NCBI RefSeq assembly: GCF_965249985.1
Contig: NZ_OZ252280.1
DNA: 64,000 nucleotides
From: Algiphilus sp022763315
Lineage (GTDB): Bacteria > Pseudomonadota > Gammaproteobacteria > Nevskiales > Nevskiaceae
Strand: one strand, 5' to 3'
The notes beneath the pieces are model-generated. The model did no database searches, was not told the origin of the DNA, and saw only the letters and a program-made list of their open reading frames with translations. Shown here in pieces: positions 51,291-60,017 of this stretch. The stretch's first letter is position 1; every line of letters begins with the position of its first letter. Made by a program: the position numbers and the translations under genes.

Positions 51291-51950
51291 TCACCCCACG
51301 GCGCGCAGTGTCGTATCGCTTTCTGCGGCCGGGGTGTGCGGTGTCTCCTCGCGTACGCGGGGGATGAGCGTCTGGATCATCAGACGCAGGTAGTCATTGA
51401 ATTGTTGGTTTTCGGGGATGGCCTCGGGAACATCTCGGCGGATCTGAAGGTTGCCCATGAAGGTGGCGTAGGCGAAGGTCGACCAGCGACGCGCATCCGC
51501 TTCGCTCAACCCCAGAGCGCGATAGCAATCCAGCAGGAACGACAACCGGCGCTCCGAGACGCGACGCACCACCTGCTGGATGGAGGGCCGGTCACTGGCG
51601 GCTGCCAAGGCAAGATACAGTCGCCCCGAGCGGTAGCTGGCGTTGGCCGCCTTGAAGACCCGAACGATGCGCTCGTAAGGGTCTTGTTCATCGCCGACCC
51701 GCGCCATGATGTCGTCGGTCTCTTCGCGCTCCCAACGCTCCAGCGCGGCCTCGATCAGCGCATCGCGATTGGCGAAGTGCCAGTAGAAGCTGCCCTTGGT
51801 GACACCCAGCTGGCGTGCCAAGGGTTCGATCGCCACCGCGCCGAGGCCGCCGGCGGCCATGGCGTCCAGCGCAGCGGTGGCCCAGTCGTCGGCGCTCAGG
51901 CTTTGTCGGTCAGACGGTTGTGGAGATGGTCCGTGCACAGCTGTTCCCAT
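51291..51950 (-). CDS. TetR-family transcriptional regulator
   Basis: 219 residues. The N-terminal helix-turn-helix 'PLARQLGVTKGSFYWHFANRDAL' is at about 43-65; the rest is the ligand-binding helical domain. The ATG at 51950 lies inside a palindrome proposed as its own operator and lacks a Shine-Dalgarno; a GTG at 51938 ('VHGPSPQ') is an alternative. Upstream of fadE (27-bp gap, same strand) and divergent from a DUF1329 gene. Likely an acyl-CoA- or lipid-responsive repressor (inference). Confidence 0.87.
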   Translation of the reverse strand: MGTAVHGPSPQPSDRQSLSADDWATAALDAMAAGGLGAVAIEPLARQLGVTKGSFYWHFANRDALIEAALERWEREETDDIMARVGDEQDPYERIVRVFKAANASYRSGRLYLALAAASDRPSIQQVVRRVSERRLSFLLDCYRALGLSEADARRWSTFAYATFMGNLQIRRDVPEAIPENQQFNDYLRLMIQTLIPRVREETPHTPAAESDTTLRAVG

Positions 51951-51988
51951 ACGCTTTCGTATGGAGTCTAGGCATACGGTGGCGTATG
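51947..51988. promoter_or_regulatory. Two CATACG-N4-CGTATG palindromes, likely TetR operators
   Basis: CATACGCTTTCGTATG (51948-51963; the flanking C and G extend it to 7-bp arms) and CATACGGTGGCGTATG (51973-51988) share identical arms and 4-bp spacers, with centres 25 bp apart. The first covers the TetR start codon, the second lies in the divergent gap toward the DUF1329 gene. The two could let the regulator repress itself (with fadE) and perhaps the divergent gene. Confidence 0.7.
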
Positions 51989-52110
51989 GTCAAGCGCGTG
52001 CTCGGTGTTGTCGAGAGAATGGAACCGCGCATCCGCAAGAATAACGATCGCGTTTACAGATGCATCGCGCGAAGATTACTGTTGACACCTATTGTGAACG
52101 GAGACACTGC

Positions 52111-53484
52111 ATGAATCGATTGAGCCGCGGCCTGCTTTGGTCGGCGATGGTGTTGTGCGCACCCATGCTGGCCCACGCCGGCGTGTCAGAAGAGAAGGCA
52201 GCGGAACTCGACGAAGGCGGGTCGCTGACGCCGATCGGCGCTACCCGCGCCGGCAACGCCGACGGCACCATCCCCGCCTGGGACGGCGGCCTGAAGCCAT
52301 CGGAGATCCCCGACTGCTATGAGGGCGAGGGCTCGCGTTATTGCAATCCCTTCCCCGACGACAAGCCGGTGTATACCGTCACCGCGGAGAACATGGAGCA
52401 GTACGCCGATCTGCTGAGCGAAGGCCAGAAGGCCATGTTCGAGATGTATCCGAACAGCTACAAGATGCCGGTCTACGAGACGCGGCGGACCTTCGCCAAT
52501 CCCGAGTGGATCTATGAGGCGACGCGTCGCAACGCGGTGAACGCCGAGCTCGGCGGCAATGGCGAAGCGCTGCAGGGCGCCATCAATGGATACCCCTTCC
52601 CCATCCCGGAAAACGGCCACGAGGTCATCTGGAACCATAAGGTCCGCTACATCGGCCGTTGGGTGCAGCGCTGGAACAACCAGTTCGCCGTGACGCAGGG
52701 GGGACGCTACAACCAGGTCACCATCCGTGAGGACGTGTATTTCCCGTACAACGATCCTGAAAACGAGATCGAGGACCTGGAAAACGTCATCATCTACTTC
52801 CTGCAGGTGGTTACGGATCCGCCGCGCCTGGCGGGCACCATCACCCTGGTGCACGAAACCATGGACCAGGTCACCGAACCGCGTCGCGCCTGGCAGTACA
52901 ACCCGGGTCAGCGCCGCCTGCGTCGTGCGCCCAACGTGGGCTACGACAACCCCGGCACCGCTGCCGATGGCCTGCGAACCAACGACCAGACCGACACCTT
53001 CAACGGCGCCATGGACCGCTACACCTGGAAGCTGGTCGGCAAGAAGGAGATGCTGGTGCCGGCCAACAGCTACGAGCTGCATAGCGACCGGCACGAATAC
53101 AGCGACATCATCAAGGAAGGCCATATCAACCAGGACCTGACCCGCTACGAGCGGCGCCGCGTCTGGGTGGTCGACGCCGAGACCAAGCCGGGCACCACGC
53201 ACATCTACAAGCGGCGCAAGTTCTATGTCGACGAGGATGGCTGGCAGATCCGCGCGGTCGATATTTACGATCGCCGGGATCAGCTCTGGCGTTTTCAGGA
53301 AGCGCACAGCGTTCTGGCCTACGACAAGCCTTTCGTGATGCCGATGGGCGAGACCATTTACGACCTGCAGAACGGGCGCTATCTCGGCCAGGCTTTCAAC
53401 AACCAGCACCCCGAGAACGTCGAGCGTGAGTTCGATCGGGACTACTTCCAGCCGTCGAACGTCTCGCGGCAGGCAACCCAGTAG
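52111..53484 (+). CDS. DUF1329 protein (third copy in window)
   Basis: 457 residues from the ATG at 52111 with CGGAGA upstream. Sec-type signal peptide 'LLWSAMVLCAPMLAHAG'. 'GASLTPIG'-like 'GGSLTPIGATRAGNADGTIP' and 'TIPAWDGGLKP' mark the long, Pseudomonas-type DUF1329 subgroup, distinct from the Tat-exported pair at 5.3 and 10.0 kb. Periplasmic; proposed lipid-carrier role is inferred. Divergent from the TetR/fadE genes across the CATACG sites and followed by a strong terminator, so monocistronic. Confidence 0.85.
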   Translation: MNRLSRGLLWSAMVLCAPMLAHAGVSEEKAAELDEGGSLTPIGATRAGNADGTIPAWDGGLKPSEIPDCYEGEGSRYCNPFPDDKPVYTVTAENMEQYADLLSEGQKAMFEMYPNSYKMPVYETRRTFANPEWIYEATRRNAVNAELGGNGEALQGAINGYPFPIPENGHEVIWNHKVRYIGRWVQRWNNQFAVTQGGRYNQVTIREDVYFPYNDPENEIEDLENVIIYFLQVVTDPPRLAGTITLVHETMDQVTEPRRAWQYNPGQRRLRRAPNVGYDNPGTAADGLRTNDQTDTFNGAMDRYTWKLVGKKEMLVPANSYELHSDRHEYSDIIKEGHINQDLTRYERRRVWVVDAETKPGTTHIYKRRKFYVDEDGWQIRAVDIYDRRDQLWRFQEAHSVLAYDKPFVMPMGETIYDLQNGRYLGQAFNNQHPENVEREFDRDYFQPSNVSRQATQ

Positions 53485-53511
53485 AGGCGCGCGCCTGAGG
53501 GTGCAATCAAG

Positions 53512-53545
53512 GCCCCGGACCTGTGGAGGGTCCGGGGCTTTTTCT
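53512..53545 (+). terminator. Rho-independent terminator of the third DUF1329 gene
   Basis: GCCCCGGACC, loop TGTGGAG, GGTCCGGGGC is a perfect 10-bp stem followed by TTTTTC, 27 bp after the stop codon. Confidence 0.9.
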
Positions 53546-53583
53546 TTGAGCGTAGCGTGCTGGCGCCCGCGGGCGACGCCGCG

Positions 53584-53799
53584 CTAGTCCTTCTTGTTGC
53601 GCTTGACGTCCGGATCCTGCGTCCAGTTCGAGCTGCTCTTGCGGCGGTCGACGCCTGAGCGGCGGGGTTCCTTGTCCAGCTCGAAGCGGATGTTGTCGCG
53701 GCGGTCTTCGGTGTTCTGCCTACGGTCCTTCCCCGAGCGCCGCTCGACGATGCGTCGTATGGTCTTCCCGGTGAATCCGTCCGATGGATCGCTGCTCAT
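53584..53799 (-). CDS. Small basic protein with repeated RRSGxDRR motif
   Basis: 71 residues, about a third charged. 'RRSGKDRRQ' and 'RRSGVDRRK' repeat either side of 'DRRDNIRFELDKEP'. No membrane segment or cysteine. Proteins with such Arg/Asp repeats are known as short uncharacterised proteobacterial proteins; a nucleic-acid or structural role would be a guess. The start has only a weak ribosome-binding site. Confidence 0.5.
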   Translation of the reverse strand: MSSDPSDGFTGKTIRRIVERRSGKDRRQNTEDRRDNIRFELDKEPRRSGVDRRKSSSNWTQDPDVKRNKKD

Positions 53800-53902
53800 G
53801 GCGTTTTGTCTCTGCAGTCACTGCGGTGCAATCGCAGCAACATACACCCTGAACGCCGCGCTGACGACCGCTTTCATCGTCCCAGGGCCCACATTGGTCT
53901 GA

Positions 53903-54928
53903 TCAGCCGGCACAGTCCAGCCGCTGAGCGCGCCACAGTTCGTCATGGCGATGCCGCAGCGTGGAGAGCCGTTCGGCGAGGCTGTCGGAACCCTGCCACA
54001 CCGCATGCCGGAAGTCCGTCACGGCCGCAGCGGCTGGGCTCGGCGCTGGGGACTGCGCCGCCCACAGCCGCTCCAGCGCCGGGGCGGCGCCGTCCATGGC
54101 GCGCTCCAGCGCCTGCAGATGCGGAGCGACGTGCGCCTGGTAGAGCTGTGCCGCCTGAGCCAGATGCTCCGCGCGACCCCCGGCGCAGCGATGGGAGGCG
54201 GCGGCCCCGCGCAGCAGCGCCTGGGCCCGTTCCAGCGCCGACACGGCGCGCTGTGTGGCGAGCAACCAGGCGCCGCCGGCCCTGCTCTGCTCAAAGACCT
54301 GGTAGGCCGATGAGAAGGCCGACTGGGCTGCCTCGACCTCGCCGTTCCGTGAGGCCGCAAAGGCCTGCAGTAACTGATCGACCGGCGCAGCCAGCGCCGG
54401 TGCCGGAGCATCGGGGGTGACGGGATCGGCGGCCAGGCTCCACCACTGAGCAAAGGCGGAACTGCCGAAGCTGGCGTTCCAGCCTAAGGCTTGCAATGCC
54501 GGGCGCTTCTCCGCGATCAGCGTGGCCAGACGCGTCTGCAGCTCGTCCTCCGCAGCCAAGGCGGCCCGGCATTGCTGCAAGCGGTGCAGGATCGCCGCAC
54601 CAAGCGCAACGTGGCTGGCGCTATCGGCATGTCGGCCGAGGATGCTGTTGCGCTGCGCGATGAACTGGGTGACATCGCAGCGTGACAGGGAGAACAGCTC
54701 CAGGATGCCGCCGCGAACCTCCGGCACCGCTGCGATGCGCTGTCGCGCGCGCGGATAGCGTGGCGGCAAAGGGGCGGGGTTGGCGTCGGGCTCCGCTGGC
54801 GCACCCTGCACGGCCTGCGACAGCGTCTGCAGGTAGCGGTCGAACAGTGCTTCACCCGGCTCCGGGGCGCAGCCACCGAGGCCGAGCAGGCCAAGCGCAA
54901 GGATCAGCGGGCGATGGAAGGTCCTCAT
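53903..54928 (-). CDS. DUF3080 family lipoprotein
   Basis: 341 residues from the ATG at 54928. The signal ends in lipobox 'GLGGC', followed by a mostly helical domain. 'RYPRARQRIAAVPEVRGGILELFSLSRCDV' (about 57-86) and 'IAQRNSILGR' match DUF3080 proteins, which are uncharacterised gammaproteobacterial lipoproteins. Two or three Cys in the mature part may pair. Downstream of the FKBP gene terminator. Confidence 0.75.
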   Translation of the reverse strand: MRTFHRPLILALGLLGLGGCAPEPGEALFDRYLQTLSQAVQGAPAEPDANPAPLPPRYPRARQRIAAVPEVRGGILELFSLSRCDVTQFIAQRNSILGRHADSASHVALGAAILHRLQQCRAALAAEDELQTRLATLIAEKRPALQALGWNASFGSSAFAQWWSLAADPVTPDAPAPALAAPVDQLLQAFAASRNGEVEAAQSAFSSAYQVFEQSRAGGAWLLATQRAVSALERAQALLRGAAASHRCAGGRAEHLAQAAQLYQAHVAPHLQALERAMDGAAPALERLWAAQSPAPSPAAAAVTDFRHAVWQGSDSLAERLSTLRHRHDELWRAQRLDCAG

Positions 54929-54971
54929 GCCAGCATGGTAGGCGCTGCGCATGCGTGGCCGTATCGCTGTC

Positions 54972-55002
54972 AAAAAGAAGCCCCGGCGTGTGGCCGGGGC
55001 TT
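54972..55002 (-). terminator. Rho-independent terminator of the FKBP gene
   Basis: On the minus strand AAGCCCCGG, loop CCACACG, CCGGGGCTT then CTTTTTG: a perfect 9-bp stem with U tract, 43 bases after the FKBP stop codon. Confidence 0.85.
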
Positions 55003-55044
55003 GGGGTACTGCATAGGCCCTGATTGCTGGGCCGGGCAACTGCC

Positions 55045-55809
55045 TCAGCCGGCGTCCTCTTCCGAGGTGTCAGAGGCGGCGGCATCACCCGCGTCGTCGC
55101 CCTTGACTTCGATGAGCTCGACCTCGAAGACGAGAGTTTCATTCGGCCCGATGCGATTGCCTGCGCCCTGTTCGCCATAGGCGAGATCTGGCGGGATGAC
55201 GAGGCGGGCTTTGCCGCCTTCCTGCATCTTCTGCAACGCCTCGGTCCAGCCGGGGATGACATTGCCCAGCGGGAAGGTGGCCGGTTCGCCACGCTGATAG
55301 GAGCTGTCGAATTCGGTGCCGTCGATCAACTCGCCGCGATAATGAACCGTAACGGTGTCCTCCGCGGTCGGCGAGGCGCCCTCGCCCTGTTCCAGAGATT
55401 CGAACTGCAGACCGGAGTCGGTCACTTCGACGCCGTCGCGGGCGGCGTTCTCTTCCTGATAAGCCTCGCCCTTGGCAGCGGCTTCTTCGCCGGCCTTGGC
55501 CTGCTCTTCGGCGCGCTCCTGCTGCAGGCGCTGCGCGACGGCGTTCTTGATCTCGGTGCGCTCGGCTTCGTCCAGGGCCAGTTCTTCGCCGGCGAAAGCT
55601 TCCTGAATGCCGCGCTCCAAGGCGGCCAGATCAACATCATCCTTCACGGCCTGAAGGGAGTTGCCCAGGTCAACGCCGACGGCGTAGCTGAACTTGGCGG
55701 ACTCGCTGTCCAGCGAGGCTTCCTTGGCATCCGTGCTGCCTTCATTCTGTGCCTGGCAGGCCGATACTACGAGGGCCGCCGCAATGGCGGTCAGTCGAAA
55801 TTTCCACAT
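55045..55809 (-). CDS. FKBP-type peptidyl-prolyl isomerase, FkpA/Mip-like lipoprotein
   Basis: 254 residues. Lipobox 'VVSAC', then an FkpA-type helical dimerisation domain (about 35-125: 'FSYAVGVDLGNSL', acidic, Ala/Glu-rich) and a C-terminal FKBP domain (about 130-235: 'VTVHYRGELIDGTEFDSSY', 'VIPGWTEALQKM', 'LVIPPDLAYGEQG'). It assists protein folding in the periplasm. The last 18 residues form an acidic tail. Monocistronic by its terminator and the 66-bp upstream gap. Confidence 0.9.
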   Translation of the reverse strand: MWKFRLTAIAAALVVSACQAQNEGSTDAKEASLDSESAKFSYAVGVDLGNSLQAVKDDVDLAALERGIQEAFAGEELALDEAERTEIKNAVAQRLQQERAEEQAKAGEEAAAKGEAYQEENAARDGVEVTDSGLQFESLEQGEGASPTAEDTVTVHYRGELIDGTEFDSSYQRGEPATFPLGNVIPGWTEALQKMQEGGKARLVIPPDLAYGEQGAGNRIGPNETLVFEVELIEVKGDDAGDAAASDTSEEDAG

Positions 55810-55875
55810 ATCGATGACGTTCCCGGTGTGAATGTGTTTTGGACAGGAAGCGCGTGACTTCCAGTGCGCGACAGC

Positions 55876-58353
55876 CTACACGGATTGTTCCTGTGGTGTT
55901 GCATAGGGCTGCCGGTGCGCGGTCAACTGCAGGATGGTCTGCTGCGCCTCCGGACTGAGCAGCGCCAGCGCCGAGCGCGCGAGTTCGTCGATGTTGTCGC
56001 CGACGCGGATCGCGCCCTCCTCGGTCTCACTGATCAGCGTCAGTTCGATCAGGGTATCGAGATACCCCTGAAACAAGGCGCGGTCGAAGAACTCGGGGGC
56101 CATGCGCCCGGTCAGCACGGCAATCCGCTCTGCCAGACTGCGGCAGTGTTCCTCGAACTTCTTGCGCTCAATCGGCCCCTTGCGGGCCTCTGCGGAAAGC
56201 ATCACGGCCGTCATGCAGTAGCGCTCGAGGGTCTCACCCATCACGCGCGAGAGCATGGACAGCGCCGGGAACATCGCCGAGGTGATGTCAGGCCGTACCA
56301 GGGCATCGCCATCACGCTCAAGCAGACCCAGTTCCACCATGCGCTGGATGGTGTCGGACAGGATCTTTCGGCTCTGCGCGTCCGGCCAGCGCAGGAAGAA
56401 TTCCGTGCGCAGAAACGGGTAGAGCGCTTCGGCCGCGTCGAGCACCTGTTGCTCCGGCACTTCCGCCTGGGTGCGGAAGAAGCTGGCAATGAGCGACGGC
56501 ACCGCAAACAGGTGCTGGATGTTGTTGCGGTAATAGGTCAGCAGCGTGGCCTGCTTGCCTTCGGCAAGCAGGATGTCGCCCCAGTCGTGCGGGATACGCG
56601 ACAGGCGCGCAATCGGGATCGCCCAATCCAGCGTCTGCGCGGCATCAGTCAGCGGCAGGGCAACTTCCGGGTCATAGGGTTGGACCTGCAGCAGACGCAG
56701 AAGCAGAGCCACCTGCGCGTGCAGATCGCTTTCCGCCACGGCCTTCTGCGGGGCCGCCAGCAGCGCCACTGAGGTGACCGCGACCGGAGAGGCCACCGCT
56801 GCGCGGTTGATGCGCCGCATGATCTCCTGCGCCAAGGCGGACACCAGGGCGTTGAAGCCATCGGGACGCACTGGCGCCGCACTACTACCGAATCCGTCAC
56901 GCCAGCCGAGTAGCTGCTGATCGGCGAATTCCTGCAGCCGCAGGGGCTCGCCGAAGGCGATGTAGGGTTTTCCGAAGGACTTGGTGAGTACCTTGGTGGC
57001 CTTCAACAGACCCTGTGCCGACTCCTTCTGCTTCTGCGCCCCGCGCAACTCGCGCGCGTAGGTCGCTCCCTCCGGGACGCGGTCGTAGCCGACGTAGATC
57101 GGCACCACCGCGACCTTACGCGCCCGCTGGCGCAGGGCGGATTCGGTGATCATCGCCATCAGGCCGGTCTTGGGCCGCAGCAGCCGCCCGGTGCGCGAGC
57201 GCCCGCCCTCCGGATAGAAGCTGATCGAATAACCGCGTGCGATCAGCATGTCGACGTAGGCGCGGAAGATGGCGGTGTACAGAGCGTCGCCCTTGAAACT
57301 GCGCCGGATGTAGAACGCACCGCCGCGGCGCAGCAGACCGCCGATGGGCCAGAAATTGAGATTGACGCCAGCGGCGATATGCGGCGGCACGATGCCGGCG
57401 CGATACAGCACATAGGAGATCAGCAGGTAATCCAGATGGCTGCGGTGCGAGGCGGTGAACACGATCTCATGGGTCTGCGCGAGTTGGCGGACCCGCTCCA
57501 GATTGCGCACGTCGATACCGCGGAAGATCCGGTTGAACACCGGCGTCATCAGACGTTCGAGGAAGGACAGCGTGGTGGTGGAGTAGTTGGCGGCGATCTC
57601 GTTGGCGATACGCCGGGCGCGCTTGCGCGCGGCGGCTGCATCCTTTTTCGAGCTGGCGATCTCGCTGTCGATGGCGTTGCGCACGGCCGACGTGCGCAGG
57701 ATGCCGTCGATGAGCACCGGTCGGCGCACCAGGCGCGGTCCGAGCGTGGCCGTGCGCACGCGCAGGAAGTGGATATGGAAGACGCGCGCCAGCTTGCGCA
57801 TGGTGTGACGCGGCCGCGGCGTCTCCGCCATGAACTCCCGCAGCGATACCCGCGCCGAGAACTGGGCCAGCAGGTTGCGACCGTTGAACAGTGCGATGAA
57901 GAGCTTGTGCAGCCGTCCTGCGCCGACGCTGTCCGAGAAAAGAATGCGGAATAGCGAGGTCTCCTTGTCCGGCTGGCGGCCCCAGAACAGCGAGACCGGG
58001 ACCAGTTGCACGTCATAGCCACGATAGGATTGCGCTTCACCGAACAGCGCTTCCAGCGCATCGGTATCGCGCTCCGGCCGGAGCAGGATCGGCAGATACA
58101 GGAAGGTGGCGGTATCGGCCGAGGGCAGCTTCATGCCGATGCGCTTGGGGACCGGCAGGCCGCGCATCTGGCAGATGCGCTGTAGGGCGAAAAGATCGAG
58201 CCAGCTGCGCTCCGGCAGCACGTAGCAGACCGGCTTGTCGGTCTCGATGTCGAGTTCCGCGGGAAGCTGCTCGGGCGTGGTCCTGAAATGCAGCCACCAC
58301 ATCAGCGGCCGGCTCAGCAGCCAGCACAGCCAGAACAACGCGGCTTGAATCAT
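55876..58353 (-). CDS. plsB: Glycerol-3-phosphate 1-O-acyltransferase
   Basis: 825 residues from the ATG at 58353 (AGGGGGAAGG upstream); matches E. coli PlsB length. Around residue 300, 'TASHRSHLDYLL' is the HX4D catalytic motif (block I). 'FYIRRSFKG' is block II, 'YPEGGRSRTGRL' block III, and 'AVVPIYVGYDRVPEG' block IV. It acylates sn-1 of glycerol-3-phosphate at the inner membrane, the first step in phospholipid synthesis. Divergent from the DUF4112 gene. Confidence 0.93.
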   Translation of the reverse strand: MIQAALFWLCWLLSRPLMWWLHFRTTPEQLPAELDIETDKPVCYVLPERSWLDLFALQRICQMRGLPVPKRIGMKLPSADTATFLYLPILLRPERDTDALEALFGEAQSYRGYDVQLVPVSLFWGRQPDKETSLFRILFSDSVGAGRLHKLFIALFNGRNLLAQFSARVSLREFMAETPRPRHTMRKLARVFHIHFLRVRTATLGPRLVRRPVLIDGILRTSAVRNAIDSEIASSKKDAAAARKRARRIANEIAANYSTTTLSFLERLMTPVFNRIFRGIDVRNLERVRQLAQTHEIVFTASHRSHLDYLLISYVLYRAGIVPPHIAAGVNLNFWPIGGLLRRGGAFYIRRSFKGDALYTAIFRAYVDMLIARGYSISFYPEGGRSRTGRLLRPKTGLMAMITESALRQRARKVAVVPIYVGYDRVPEGATYARELRGAQKQKESAQGLLKATKVLTKSFGKPYIAFGEPLRLQEFADQQLLGWRDGFGSSAAPVRPDGFNALVSALAQEIMRRINRAAVASPVAVTSVALLAAPQKAVAESDLHAQVALLLRLLQVQPYDPEVALPLTDAAQTLDWAIPIARLSRIPHDWGDILLAEGKQATLLTYYRNNIQHLFAVPSLIASFFRTQAEVPEQQVLDAAEALYPFLRTEFFLRWPDAQSRKILSDTIQRMVELGLLERDGDALVRPDITSAMFPALSMLSRVMGETLERYCMTAVMLSAEARKGPIERKKFEEHCRSLAERIAVLTGRMAPEFFDRALFQGYLDTLIELTLISETEEGAIRVGDNIDELARSALALLSPEAQQTILQLTAHRQPYATPQEQSV

Positions 58354-58460
58354 CCTTCCCCCTGATCGCATCCTTCTGATGCGGATTACGACAAGCCGTA
58401 TGATGCGCCCATGCGTTGGCGCGTGCAGCCACCGCTTCCCCTTCTGCCTCCCGCGTCGCC

Positions 58461-58967
58461 ATGCCCTCTTCCGCCCCCACGCGCACGGATCGCCCCAGCG
58501 CTGAGCAGATTGCCGCCGCCCGCCGCTTCGCGCGACGCGCGGCCTGGTTCCTGGACAGCAGCATCCGGATTCCCGTTGTCGGGATCCGTATTGGTGTGCA
58601 GCCGATCATCTCTTTGATCCCGGTGGCGGGTGACGTCGCCGGCTTCGTGGTCACGCTGGGGATCATCGGCCAGGCGGTGCGCATGAAGGCCCCGCCCGGG
58701 ACCCTGGCGCGCATGGCTGGCTATGCCGTGCTGGATCTTTTCGTCGGCCTGGTGCCGGTGGCGGGGGACGCGGTCGATTTCTTCCTGCGCGCCAACACGC
58801 GCAACTGCGCCTTGCTCGAACGCCATCTCGATGACCTTGAAGGCAAACCGAGCCCGCCGGCGTGGAAGCGCCGGCTCGGCGTCGTGCTGGTGGCTGCAGC
58901 GTTGCTCTCTGCAGTCTGGTTGGCCTGGGTGGCGGGCAGCGCCCTGCTCGGAGCCCTATTCGGTTAG
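58461..58967 (+). CDS. DUF4112 membrane protein
   Basis: 168 residues from the ATG at 58461; a GTG at 58416 would add 15 residues. 'GIRIGVQPIISLIPVAGDVAG' and 'LFVGLVPVAGDAVDFFLRAN' (about 45-65 and 95-115) are the two characteristic DUF4112 hydrophobic repeats with 'PVAGD'. A third helix lies at the C-terminus. Function unknown. It converges with the fbpC gene with 12-bp overlap. Confidence 0.8.
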   Translation: MPSSAPTRTDRPSAEQIAAARRFARRAAWFLDSSIRIPVVGIRIGVQPIISLIPVAGDVAGFVVTLGIIGQAVRMKAPPGTLARMAGYAVLDLFVGLVPVAGDAVDFFLRANTRNCALLERHLDDLEGKPSPPAWKRRLGVVLVAAALLSAVWLAWVAGSALLGALFG

Positions 58968-60017
58968 CACGTCACGCCCCTCGGCAGGCGCGAAGCACAT
59001 GACATGTTCCAGATTCAGCCGGATGCCGATGGCCTCGCCAAGGCGATGGTTGTGATGCGAAGGGACCAGTGACAGCACCTGTGTTCCCGACGCCAGCTCC
59101 AGCCCATAGAGGAAGGAGGCACCACGAAAGCTCTTGTGCACGATGCGCGCCTTCCAGGGACTGTGATCGTCGTGCAGCACGTCGTCGGGGCGCAGCAGTA
59201 CATCCACTTCGCGACGGTCGGGCAACGGACCGGGCGAAGGCGGCAGGGCGCCCAGTTCCGTCTCCACCTCGCTGCCGTCCTCCCGAATGCTGCCCCGGAT
59301 GAAGACGCCCTCGCCGACGAAATCGGCGACAAAGCGCGTGCTCGGGCGGTGATAGACGTTGTAGGGCGTATCCCACTGGTGCAGGGCGCCATCGCGCAGC
59401 ACGCCAACCCATTGCCCAAAGGCGAAGGCCTCTAGATGGGAGTGCGTGACCAGCAGCGCCGTGATGCCCAATTGCTCGAGCAGCGCGCGCAGTTCCTCGC
59501 GCAGCTGCAGACGCAGTTCTTCATCCAGGCTGGAAAACGGCTCGTCGAGCAGCAGCAGGCGCGGTCGGGCGGCCAGTGCGCGCGCCACGGCCACGCGCTG
59601 GAGCTGGCCACCGGAGAGCGCATGCGGGCGTCGCTCAGCGAAGCGTGCCAGCCCCACCATATCGAGTGCTTCCAGCGCGCGGCGGCGCGCCTCAGGGCGC
59701 TTCAGGCGGTGCAATCCGAACTGCACATTGTCGATGGCGTTGAGATGTGGCAGCAGCGCGAGGTCCTGAAACACCATCGCGAAATCGCGCGCCTCGGGTG
59801 GGACGTGGTGGTGGGCGTCATTCAATATCCCGCCGTCGAAGCGAACGCTGCCGCCGGAGGGCGTCTCGAAGCCGGCGAGGATGCGCAGCAAGGTGGTCTT
59901 GCCGGAACCGCTGGGGCCGAGCAGTGCGGCGGTATCGCCACGCGGCAGGGTCAGCGATACCGCGTCCAGCACAGGCGTGTCGCCATAGGCGGCGCTGAGA
60001 TCTCGAAGTTCAAGCAT
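58956..60017 (-). CDS. fbpC: Ferric iron ABC transporter, ATP-binding protein (FbpC-like)
   Basis: 353 residues. Walker A 'GPSGSGKTT' at about 34-42, signature 'LSGGQLQR' near 137, Walker B 'LLLLDEPF' near 160, and H-loop 'LVTHSH'. Residues about 240-350 form a TOBE-like regulatory domain. It energises the permease encoded just upstream, overlapping it by eight bases. With the FbpA- and FbpB-like genes it forms a periplasmic ferric-ion importer; thiamine or phosphonate transport is the main alternative for this ABC class. Confidence 0.87.
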   Translation of the reverse strand: MLELRDLSAAYGDTPVLDAVSLTLPRGDTAALLGPSGSGKTTLLRILAGFETPSGGSVRFDGGILNDAHHHVPPEARDFAMVFQDLALLPHLNAIDNVQFGLHRLKRPEARRRALEALDMVGLARFAERRPHALSGGQLQRVAVARALAARPRLLLLDEPFSSLDEELRLQLREELRALLEQLGITALLVTHSHLEAFAFGQWVGVLRDGALHQWDTPYNVYHRPSTRFVADFVGEGVFIRGSIREDGSEVETELGALPPSPGPLPDRREVDVLLRPDDVLHDDHSPWKARIVHKSFRGASFLYGLELASGTQVLSLVPSHHNHRLGEAIGIRLNLEHVMCFAPAEGRDVLTE

